From: Ashinkailepas kermadecensis
Lineage: Eukaryota > Arthropoda > Thecostraca > Neolepadidae
Length of the DNA stretch: 64,000 bases
Assembly: GCA_034440615.1 (NCBI GenBank)
Contig: JAOTOM010005183.1
Span: 1,368,001 to 1,432,000, forward strand
Direction of reading: 5' to 3'
The notes under the pieces were generated by a model, which saw nothing but the letters and a program-made list of their open reading frames with translations, ran no database searches and had not been told where the DNA came from. Of the stretch, positions 33,784 to 43,145 are shown piece by piece. Position 1 is the stretch's first letter. Each line of letters begins with the position of its first letter. The position numbers were made by a program, and so were the translations under genes.

Positions 33784-33926
33784 GGGTTTGACAAGGACCC
33801 AATGTTCTTCTTCGCTGAACTTTTGCCCACTGGTATTTTTGCACGTTCAGTGCGGACGTGACTGTGATGCTCTGGATATCATGAAGTGTGACATGCCGCG
33901 CTTCTTGGTCGCTGTTCTAGTGGATA

Positions 33927-34031
33927 TTAATGGATCGAGTATGCGAGCTGCGCGACAATGTGCTCGTGGTGCAATCTCTATGCTGCACATAGTAATTGTT
34001 TGCCCTGGCTAGTTTTTGTATGGGTTAAGGT
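33927..34031 (+). repeat. Dispersed repeat, copy 2
   Basis: Matches 19532-19637 (GCGAGCTGCGCGACAATG to GCCCTGGCTAGTTTTTGTAT). Class unknown. Confidence 0.75.
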
Positions 34032-34551
34032 CTCTTACTTAATGCCCGATCATGCATCTGTTGTACACAGTTGGGTGAATTGGTAGCAATGTCTTTGTAC
34101 GTTATCTTTTCTTCTATGGAGGGTAACAATCCTGCATTTGCAGCATCCTGATATCAACTTACTCTTTTATACCTGTCAGATATGATGAGTCTGGGATACT
34201 GCCAAGTGGTCATTTCACTGTGTGGCCAGTCAGAAGTGCGACTCTGCCGTCTGCGCGAGCTTCAATGCCGCACCTAATATACGCTGTGGCCGATATCAGC
34301 AGCTGCGTAGGGACGATCTCAGAGTTAGGAGAGGAGAGCAGAGGTTGAGGAAAGGGTGGAGGTTATTTTTAAGTGTTTTCTTTCCATGCAACACCTGCAC
34401 TGTTTTGTGAAGGTAAGAGATATGGTGGTAGTCTTGATGAAATTAAAATGTATCCAGATATTAATATTTGGGGTTTCGATTTACAGAATATGATAAAATG
34501 GCGCGATCGTATCAGGTTGATCTGTTTGCCACTTATGAAGCGTAGCATACA

Positions 34552-35064
34552 TGCAGAAACAAACACACGCGCACGTAGGTACATACACGCACACTCAACT
34601 TCTCAGGTTGTACGTTGACCTGCACCGCTACACATGAGCCAGAGTATCATCTCTACATATGTAGGCTCCGTGGGTAGGCTCCGCAGTGCAGGTTACGTGT
34701 CACTGCTCGCTTGCGAACCCAAGACTCCGGGCTCCGGGCTCAAGTTCCTGTATTTGCGGCACGATCTCCCTCGGTATTCGGCCCGGTCACGGCCGGATAG
34801 CGCGCCGCACCCACAACGTCGCGCCATCGCGTCCCGGGCCCGACCCCGGCTCCGCCAAGGCGACCCGAGGCCACCACGGCATGGCCCCGGGCGCGCCGCC
34901 GCAGAGGCACACCCAGCACAGCAGCAGCACCCGCGCACAACACGTGGCGCCCGCCGCACCTCTGGCCCCGCCCACGCTGCTGCTGCTCCTCGTGCATGAG
35001 CCAGGTCATCACGCCGCGCACCGCCGGGCGCGGGCGGAGGCAGGCGCGCCACAGCCTCCTTACA
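34552..35064 (-). repeat. 3' LTR of the minus-strand gypsy element
   Basis: 513 bp, GC- and CpG-rich. Pairs with 37692-38199. Both strands hold open frames that are not genes. Confidence 0.9.
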
Positions 35065-35829
35065 CTCCTCCCCCTTTCGTTGGCCGGGCGCCCTCGTCCG
35101 GCAGTCTCTGGGAACCAGAATATGTTTATTAGTGACCGGGTTGCGGCACACTCACTCCATTAGTACTGGACTGTGTATCAGTGGCTACCCGACACTGGCT
35201 GCCCGAGCTGCTCGAGCTGTGAAAACACTTAAAATTTGTTATGCATCACACTGCAGTCGAAGACACAGCGGGCCCTGCCGGACTCCAACTACAATGTCAC
35301 GGGCTCATCGGCATAAACTCGTCAGTGACAGCGAGCATAGTTTGTCCCAGGTCTCCCACCAGCTCCCATCACTTTGACGTACCACCCACCGTGACCGGCA
35401 CGAATACCCTACCCGCCGCTAACTGTATCCGAACCGATCCGGAGGATTTTTAACTACTAGACTCCGCGGAAGTGGACTGGTACACTGTGGTTCCAAACCG
35501 GCTACTTCCTCCCCCCGCTCAACACAAATAGGCGGCAACGTAGTGAGCGAAAACAAAACTTCTGGTTCGATGTGGTCGGTGATATCCGTTCTGGCTGGTT
35601 GGGCGTCACACATCAAGGTTTCGGCAGGGCGGCTCGCGTGCTGCGGCGCCAGCGCCCGCGGCGACGGTCGCGGGTCGGCTCGCCGCTCCGCCGGCCTAGG
35701 CGCGCACCCGGGTACCGGGTCAGGGAGAGTGGACGCGGTAGAGTCAGAAGTCATGGAGCGGGGCTCCGTGCTACGTTGCGATACACAAGGAGTGGTGGAG
35801 TCATTGAGACTGGAAGACTAGCGCGGCTT

Positions 35830-36670
35830 CGGCCTGTTGTGATGTACCAACAACATTTTCCCGTCTTCCAGTCTAACCCTGTAATTAAACTCTCCCTGCT
35901 TAGCTATAATAGTCGCAGGTTTCTACGGTCGTACGAATTTATAGTACTCGCCTCGTTTCACTACGTTGCGATACAACATTACCTGGTCCCCTGGTTGGTA
36001 ACTAAAGCTGTTAGCTTCGTTTCGTAAAGTTTTAGATTTATCACGTGGCTTGCACTAGACACGTGTATTGCCTCTCGGTAGGCCTCACCCAGACCTCTGC
36101 AGAGACTATCAACATATGATGACACGCAGTAGCGCAACCAGGGGGGGGCTATGGCCCCCCCCGACATTTTTTGGGGCCCGCTCCGAGCCAGAGGCCCGCG
36201 AAGCGGGCCCCTGGCTCGGAGTGGGCCACCCTACTCAGAGCCCTGGCTAGGGGCCCGCGAAGCGGATCTGTGGCTCGAATCAGGGGCCCTTTGAACCAAC
36301 TGAAAATCTGGGGGCCCGTTTTAACCAGGGCCCATTTTGATTCAGGGGCCCGCATTGAACCAATATGCATGTATACATTGCATGTATACATATATCATTA
36401 TTTCTCTAGGAGGAAGGGGCACGTAAAGGAAAAGTGCTTTTATTTCTGCGAAGTTTTACAAACATAGGGTCCCGCTCAAAAGTAAGTGCATGTTTTCCGC
36501 AGACTTTTTAAAAACATGGGGGCCCGCTTGCGAGGGGGCCCGCTCTCCAGCCCTGCCCCCCCGAACTGAAATACTGGTTGCGCCACTGATGACACGCTGC
36601 TCGATTTCAAGGTTCGCGGCGCATCAATTTCAACGTCGACCGGCAGCAGTGCCTGGCGACCGAACATCAA
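35830..36670 (-). pseudogene. Integrase C-terminal fragment, split by a MITE
   Basis: The minus strand has MMFGRQALLPVDVEIDAPR (the end-of-core signature of gypsy integrases) at about 36610-36670. After the MITE come YRVRLEDGKMLLVHHNRPKP-like residues near 35830-35890, the GPY/F-type C-terminal module. Stops and frameshifts are present. Protease, RT and RNase H between Gag and this piece are absent. Confidence 0.72.
36127..36588. mobile_element. hAT-type MITE, 462 bp, with 8 bp TSD
   Basis: Ends are CAGTAGCGCAACCAG on the left and, inverted, CAGTGGCGCAACCAG on the right. ATGACACG flanks both sides (36119-36126 and 36589-36596). The interior is G/C-run-rich (GGGGCCCGC repeated) with no coding capacity. 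It is inserted in the gypsy integrase remnant, so it is younger than that element. Confidence 0.92.
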
Positions 36671-36959
36671 ATAGCTCGGACGCGGCGGCCGCGGAGTTGC
36701 GCGCCGCCCATGGCGATGGCCATCACGGGACGTCTCGACGCCGGCCGACTGTTCCAGTTGCTCTATTCGGTCAAGAATCTGGGTCAGGAGAGCCGCCTCT
36801 GGGGTCTAAACCTGCCTGACTGAGGGACCACTCACCTGACCACGGAAGTGATCAGCACGTATCATGTTTCGGGTTTTGACCATGGCGTCCGCAAAAATTA
36901 TCCACGCCGCTAGCGATCAACTGGGCTTGGTACCGCTCTGGCAGAGTCCCCAAAATGAG

Positions 36960-37450
36960 TTGAAATAAACCACATCGCTGTCACTGTCGGGATATGCCTG
37001 TCGCACTAACTTTTTTAATCTGATTACAAATACCTCGAGAGGCTCACTAGGCTCGAAACGTAATCGCTTTAGTTGAGCGTGCGCGTCCAGCGCACATGGC
37101 TGCTCAAACAGTTTTCGCAGCTCCGCGACAGCCAGGCCCCAAGTAGACAGTTTGTCTGCCGGGAGCTAATCATACGCGTCCCGTGCCACCCCGGACAAGC
37201 ACATGGGAAAGAAACGAGCCCTGATGTCATCATCGAAACTGTGTAAAGTATGGTAAATGTCTAGATCAGCCACAAATCTGCCGAAAGAACCCTCCATAAA
37301 ATTTAGGTGCCGACATCGACAACCCCCAGGCCGGACACGAGACTGCAAACTTCCCTTATACTCCATTATACCGACAAATAAGTTGTACAGAACAAAATTG
37401 TGACACAACTTGAAACACAGGCACAACAAGCAATGAACAGTGCAGAACAT
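36960..37450 (-). pseudogene. Gag-like fragment of the gypsy element
   Basis: The minus strand reads NFMEGSFGRFVADLDIYHTL, FDDDIRARFFPMCLSGVARD, and after a stop continues toward a 'LFEQP...AQLKRLRFEPSEP' segment, the capsid-like pattern of Ty3/gypsy Gag proteins. Interrupted by at least one stop codon (37169) and no zinc knuckle is seen. Confidence 0.72.
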
Positions 37451-37691
37451 ATCTTAACGAAGGAAGCTGGAAGATCCGATGGGCTAGACCAGAGCCCGAC
37501 CACCTCAGTCCACCTCAGTCTAGCCTGCGTCCAGCGGTCGGCCGTCTCCAGCAGACACCCGCCAGCCAGTCAGAGCGTAGAGCACTCGGTGCCGCTAGCT
37601 GCAGTCGGACCCACTACTCGCCAACTCTGCAGAGCGGCGCAGGAAGTCGAAGAGAAGCTGCAGCTCAGCTTGCTGCACAGCACCAGTCGCA

Positions 37692-38199
37692 TACAGAAAC
37701 AAACACACACGCGCACGTAGGTACACACACGCACACTCAACTTCTCATGTTGTACGTTGACCTGCACCGCTACACATGAGCCAGAGTATCATCTCTATAT
37801 ATGTAGGCTCCGTGGTTAGGCTCCACAGTGCAGGTTACGTGTCACTGCTCGCTTGCGAACCCAAGACTCCGGGCTTCAGTTCCTGTATTTGCGGCACGAT
37901 CTCCCTCGGTATTCGGCCCGGTCACGGCCGGATAGCGCGCCGCACCCACAACGTCGCGCCATCGCGTCCCGGGCCCGACCTCGGCTCCTCCGCCAAGGCG
38001 ACCCGAGGCCACCACCGCATGGCCCCGGGCGCGCCGCCGCAGAGGCACACTCAGCACAGCAGCACGCGCGCACAACACGTGGCGCCCGCCGCACCGCTGG
38101 CCCCGCCCACGCCGCTGCTGCTTCTCGTGCATGAGCCAGGCCATCACGCCGCGCACCGCCGGGCACGGGCGGAGGCAGGCGCGCCACAGCTTCCTTACA
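37692..38199 (-). repeat. 5' LTR of the minus-strand gypsy element
   Basis: 508 bp. Matches the 3' LTR with a few substitutions and small indels. The last base pair is changed (TA instead of CA on the minus strand). Confidence 0.9.
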
Positions 38200-38355
38200 T
38201 ATATTTGTTGGTATTTCAGGTACATATTTCCCCGAGACACCAAGGTGAGACCGAAGTTTTATAAAATTGCACAACGCATGGGATTATACCTACCGTTTAC
38301 GAGTGCACACAGCTAGTTTGTGCATATGAACACCCAAAACTGACGAGATGGTTTG

Positions 38356-38523
38356 GACATTGCGTGTAAAGAAAGCATACGACCTTCAATATACCAGGAG
38401 GTGCTGAGTTGACATTAAAAGTAACGTTAAGGATTATACTTATAATCCTTAACGTTACTTTTAATGTCAACTCAGCACCTCCTGGTATATTGAAGGTCGT
38501 ATGCTTTCTTTACACGCAATGTC
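38356..38523. mobile_element. 168 bp palindrome made of two Penelope-type ends
   Basis: Two 84 bp arms are exact reverse complements except for the central pair (38439/38440). The arm sequence (ACGACCTTCAATATACCAGG, GTGCTGAGTTGACAT) is the same terminal motif found at 41015-41060 and, inverted, at 46087-46160. GAGATGGTTTGG flanks the insertion at 38345-38356 and 38565-38576. Confidence 0.88.
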
Positions 38524-38576
38524 TAAAACCCAGGAGCATCTAAGAGCCATTCTTCGTTGTATTAGAGATGGTTTGG

Positions 38577-40787
38577 TCCTTGAAAAAAATCACGTTTTCG
38601 TAACCTGAAGATACGGGCCAGGATCAGAGGTTTTTTGGGGGATGGGTCGGGTTTCCCAGACAAAGAACGCCACGACCGCGGCACGCGGAAGCACACCTGA
38701 GGGGCCTTACCAGATTGAAAAAAAAATGGGGTCTCGAAAACGTGACAATGTGCTTCAGCCCCCCCCCCCCGTTCAACAAATGTTTTAAACAATTAAAAAA
38801 CAGGAACTTCGCCCATTCAAGACCTTCAGAGCATACTGAGCGTGTCCCTCCCTGGGTTTGTGGGCGCACGAAATACATTCGTGGGTGCAGATGCACCCAC
38901 ATAAATTGAAAGATATTCTGTGGGGGGGGGAGCTGTACCCACGACCCCGCTCCCTATGCCACTCGATATTTATTTCACATGATTTGTAGTATTACCTGTA
39001 CAAATTGCTTTCGTCTTGACGGGATGCAGTCTGTTTGTGAGCACTGACGAAGGCACCTCGCTGCAGTGTTGTCTAATGGACTGTTAATTAATGCACTTGC
39101 ATTTCAGCAGTTCGCAGGGTCCGCGGATCCCATTCCCTCTGAAACCTCACCGGCTCCGCGTTCCCAACCATCGAACATCAGTCATCTGCCCTCAGTGGTG
39201 CGGTGTGTGTTGCCGTTCAGTGATCATGTCGTCAGGAACGCCGACAACCCTTGTTCTAATACACACGACCGTGTGGCGTGCGTTGTGCCTATGCTTGGGC
39301 CCGGCAATACAGCTGCGGCCACTGATCGATAACGCAGCGTATGTTTGTACACACACTGACGGTAGTGTGTGTTATTTACCGATTCACTTACACTCGTTTC
39401 AAAGTGACAGCGTGTCACAGTAAAACAAGCAACGCTCAGCTCACAATAGGCTCCAGTCTAATATTCGCGACAATCATAGGCGCAGCCAAGTCCCACCCTC
39501 GACTACTCCCTTTGGGGAAAAAATGCACTAAATTAAGCCAGAAATGCTGGGATTTTCGCCCCTTCAAACGACAAGTTTTCCGCGCCGAATACAGTCTCGA
39601 TGTCCTGCGTTTTTTAATCGAACCCATTAAGAAAATGCTGGCTGTCCCCTGCCCACAATTTCTTCTCGGCCACTCAGCCACTCTTTGGGAGGTGCGTGCT
39701 GCATGTAGGTACATATGGAGCTTTCCAAAGTTCCCGAAAAGTTCACGCGATAATTTTGCCTGCACCATGGTGATTTTCAGTACTTTACCGGAAATACAGC
39801 ATAAACCCGGAGGCCCCTGATTTCTGGAGGTCTCGGATCGCTGCAATGTTCGGCTAATCCTCCGCCCCCAATGATTTGCATTTATATGGGACGATATGTG
39901 GGTGAGCCACATATCGTATTTCGAGGGCAACTCATTACTTGCTTCACTATCAACAGCATTGCCAAGTTTTTCCACAAATATAAATGGTGCTCCACCCCTG
40001 AATTCAGGAGTGGAGAACCGGGTTGAGTTCGGCATATCAATAGCGGCTGCCGACGGCCGTTGTGCGATATTTCACTCTCTAGCCGACAGCGTGCCGCTAG
40101 CGTCCTGGCAGCAGCCCGACCATATTCCTGACATCGGCCCCATGTCGGCTGGGTGACGGCTGCATGTCGGCATGGGCGGATATCCCATTTTCCAGTCAAC
40201 AGCAAGCCGCTGGTGTCCCGACAGCGGCCTGACGTAGGGTTGAACATCGGGCCAACGTCGGCATGCTCAGTGGGAACCAGGGGTCCGGACCCCCGACCCA
40301 CCCAGGATTTCCAGCCACGATCCCGGGACTTTACCATGGAGGAGTCTCATGCGGCTAGGATCAGAACTGTGAACTAGAGGTCCGTTGAAGCTGGACGATA
40401 TATGACAATTTAAAGGAAATGGCGGAATTAAGGAAATATTGAGATGGGGCCTATTGGGACGATTCGATTTCTTTACAGACGATGTGGTACGAAATTCAGA
40501 AATTACGGTAGCATTGGGATAGGCTGGCCTCATGTGAGCCACCCTCCCTTGGCAAATTCCCGACTACGCTCCTGTCATTTATCGCCGAAAATATATGTGT
40601 CGCCTGTTTTTATATAGTGACACTCTTGAGTTACTAAAACCGGTAAAGGATTACACCAGACGAGAGAGTCCAGTCTAATACATTGTGCCTGGGTATGAAG
40701 ACACGTCTGTTGAAGCCGGACGAAATAAAGAACTTTAAAGCAGGTGGTGTTGTATCGAGGTGGGGCCCAGCCCTGGACAATAGCAAT
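38577..40787 (+). other. Intergenic, no gene recognised
   Basis: C- and G-run-rich transposon-like debris lies at 38600-38960; CCCTATGCCACT near 38954 resembles a hAT terminus, with no partner found. A 199-codon minus-strand frame at 39436-40035 has no recognisable motif. Two related segments (TGAAGC.GGACGA..TA...AA) lie at 40386-40430 and 40708-40750. Confidence 0.45.
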
Positions 40788-40940
40788 CAGCTGCTGGGGT
40801 GTCGTTTAGCTACATATATGACGCATGTGGCGATTGTGATCGATATCAGTTTTTATCGGTGCGCGCGCCAAGTTCACCAATTGCAGTGCAGAATTGTTGT
40901 GACAATAGAAAGAATAGCTTTCGTGAAACGCAACTCGTGA
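40788..40940 (+). repeat. Left arm of a 150 bp inverted repeat flanking the Penelope/gypsy cluster
   Basis: CAGCTGCTGGGGTGTCGTTT, then GATCGATATCAG and TCGGTGCGCGC pair with the reverse complement of 46325-46473 at roughly 80% identity. Confidence 0.82.
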
Positions 40941-41067
40941 AACAGCTGTATTTATATTGTGGACATATTAAAAGCTTGTATGTATTTATGCATTGTGTGT
41001 AAATAAAATATATATACGACCTTCAATATACCAGGAGATGCTGAGTTGACATCAAAAGTAACGATAA

Positions 41068-41117
41068 GGGTTGTACTTTATTGCTCAACGTTTCGGCCAG
41101 GGGCCATCGTCAGGAGT
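41068..41117 (-). ncRNA. Candidate hammerhead ribozyme core in the Penelope terminal region
   Basis: On the minus strand: CTGACGA (41107-41113), a GGCC/GGCC stem with a short loop, then GAAAC (41090-41094), then GTTG...CAAC, which could form stem III. This matches the CUGANGA-stem II-GAAA core. Hammerheads are known from Penelope-like elements. I could not place the cleavage-site 'UH' and stem I with confidence. Confidence 0.5.
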
Positions 41118-41360
41118 GATGAAAAAAGCTCAAGTTTAAACAATTGAAATAATCACGCGGGAAAAAAGCGTGCAAAAAGACACGTGAAATGCAGAAAAGC
41201 CTCCTCAGTGGTGCAGACACTCGCAGAAACTCCAAACCAGAAACAAACTATGTCAAGAAGGAATCCTCTGAGGAAGCCCGAGCCGATGGTCCATATACAT
41301 ATCGATGCATACACTCACGCACATATATAGACATATATCCAATATAACGCGTAATACATA

Positions 41361-42224
41361 CTATATATAATTTATGTTCATGTAATTGTATGTGATATAC
41401 CAAGACGTCGTTTGCGTGTTTAGTTGCGGCCGTAGATTACGTATATGTAGAGATTCGAGGACCTTCAGATCAGCGTTGTCCCTGGCTGTTGCTAGAATTT
41501 CTACTTTGAAGTTTGTGTTAGTGTCGCTGTGTTCCATGTTAGAATGTTTGTCGATCATGTGTTCGCCTAAAGGAGTGTATGCTCTCCGAAGTCTGGCATC
41601 TCCCAAGTGCTCATTGTACCTATCCCTGATGCTACGTTTGGTTTCACCGACATAAAATGTTCCAAGACAGAGATTGCACGTTATTTTGTAAACTACGTTT
41701 TTCCGTGTACATCTACCTTTGAGCCCGTTGATACAGGTGTGGCACGTTCTCCTACCAGCACGGCATGGTGGCATTTCCAGGGCTGAGCGGACCAGGTAAG
41801 ATTTCAGCGTTGGTCCGCTAGTCCAGGCTACCCTAACATGGTTTAGATGAGACGAACGGATGGCTGCGTTTACCTGCCGACATAGTTGGTCATCTACAAA
41901 AGGAAGTCTCATGTAAACATAGTTTGGATTGCTACCCGCTCGATGCCGACGTTGCCCACCTATCCTACTACTGTTGTGAGGGTGAACAGCACGAGCGGCG
42001 GAGTGTACCCGATGTGCTGGGTATCCGTTTTCCAGGAAAAGAGTCGTCATCTTCGCAAGGCTCCGCTCGCATGAAATAGTATCGGAGGAGACTCGTGCTG
42101 CTCTCCTCATTTGGGATGTTAGAACGGCCTTTTTAGTCGCCATCGGGTGAGCCGAATCATATGTAGTGCAAGATGATGGGGGCTGCCAATGGTTTAAAGT
42201 ACAGCTCGGTGGTGTAGCTCTCAT
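41361..42224 (-). pseudogene. Penelope-like C-terminal part with GIY-YIG endonuclease
   Basis: 287 codons, frameshifted relative to the RT. Contains DSAHPMATKKAVLTSQMRRA, then a CHTCINGLKGRCTRKN Cys cluster and the GIY-YIG module NVVYKITCNLCLGTFYVGET with KRSIRDRYNEHL. The GIY-YIG nuclease makes the nick used for priming (family knowledge). The domain itself has no stops. Confidence 0.9.
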
Positions 42225-42835
42225 CAGCCTGAACTACAAACAACATATCAAGGAAAGGAATCGAACTGCTATGACCAGTGTGTTCTAAGGTAAACTTGAT
42301 GCCGGAATGTTGTTGGTTAATTTCTGCAAAGAAGTCTAGCAGAGAGGCCAAACCATGTGTCCAAACACCAAAAATATCGTCTATATACCTCATGTAGAGA
42401 GCTGGTTTCAAATCATACAAAGCTAAGAAGATCGACTCAAGGCGGTGCATAAAAGCAATCGCTAAAGGAGGTGCACATCGGTTACCCATAGCCACTCCTT
42501 TTGTCTGCTTGTACATGGAGCTACCGAAACATATGAGGTTATTGCGGAAAATATGTGTTAGCAATTTCACACAGTCCTGTACCCCAATCCCGAAAAGACA
42601 AATATCATCCAGATTGTCCTCGATTAGACGAATCACAGCATCTGTTCCCTCCTTTATCGGAATGCTGCCATATAATTTTCACGTCCATGGTGAAAACAAT
42701 ACTGCCTTCCGGAAGTTTTGTAGGAAATGTTTCTTTCACCCTCTGCAGGTACGACTCCGAATTTGTCAGTTGTGATGTCTGGTGTGGTGTGGGCCATTTG
42801 GCATCACACGCATAGTTGGTGCCAGTCTTACCAGA
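42157..42835 (-). pseudogene. Penelope-like reverse transcriptase region
   Basis: The minus strand reads LPEGSIVFTMDVK near 42690. After a frameshift near 42640 come GVAMGNRCAPPLAIAFMHRL and the catalytic YMRYIDDIFGVW (YIDD at about 42376-42387), then IPFLDMLF. These motifs match Penelope RTs, which resemble telomerase more than LINE RTs. The frame ends at a stop near 42157, where the next domain shifts frame. Confidence 0.92.
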
Positions 42836-42859
42836 CTTGGCACCTCTACCCTCAGGCAG

Positions 42860-43010
42860 TGTGCGGCCGTGACCCGGCCGCCCACCCGGGATTAGGTCCG
42901 GTGAGCCAACCCGGGCATATACCAATAGAGTGACTCGGCAACAGCCTGTGTGTTCGGACGTGCGCTCCTCACAGACGCGAACCAGAAATCGTAGACTCCC
43001 ACGCATAACA
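42860..43010 (+). repeat. Putative 151 bp 5' LTR of the plus-strand gypsy element
   Basis: Starts TGTGCGGCCG and ends CGCATAACA, immediately followed by TGGCGCGGATCGG, a plausible primer-binding site. CATATACCAATA may be a TATA box. No second LTR is present to confirm it, because the element is truncated. Confidence 0.55.
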
Positions 43011-43145
43011 TGGCGCGGATCGGCAGTCTGTTAGAGGATGACAAGTGTGTTCACGTGAACAGCAGTGCTTAGTGTGGATTGGCGATCCGTGATTTTTCGT
43101 GAACTGTGACTGTGCTCGACAGGCGGTGTCCACTGCAGTGCGGTC

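Larger units (their letters stand above)
34552..38199 (-). mobile_element. Ty3/gypsy LTR retrotransposon, internally deleted, with nested MITE
   Basis: Direct LTRs of about 510 bp (34552-35064 and 37692-38199) are highly similar. On the minus strand they begin TGTAAGG; the left copy ends CTGCA. A polypurine tract (AGGGGGAGGAG, minus strand, 35065-35077) sits just inside the 3' LTR. The interior has Gag-like and integrase-like pieces on the minus strand but most of protease, RT and RNase H is missing. I found no target-site duplication. Confidence 0.88.
41005..42836 (-). mobile_element. Penelope-like retroelement, 5'-truncated and frameshifted
   Basis: Minus-strand RT followed by a GIY-YIG endonuclease, the defining order of Penelope-like elements. 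The 3' part (41005-41120) holds the terminal repeat and a hammerhead-like core. Upstream of the RT only a short piece remains (YACDAKWPTPHQTSQL) before gypsy sequence starts near 42840. Frameshifts near 42640 and 42165 show it is inactive. Confidence 0.92.

Noticed and set aside
34634..35151. Proline/arginine-rich frames on both strands of the LTR regions (also at 37776-38274)
   Set aside because: CpG-rich LTR sequence; identical shadow frames occur in both LTR copies.
38930..38960. Possible hAT MITE end (CCCTATGCCACT)
   Set aside because: Only one end visible, so no element could be delimited.
39436..40035. 199-codon minus-strand frame
   Set aside because: No recognisable motif and composition like its non-coding flanks; kept as unannotated.
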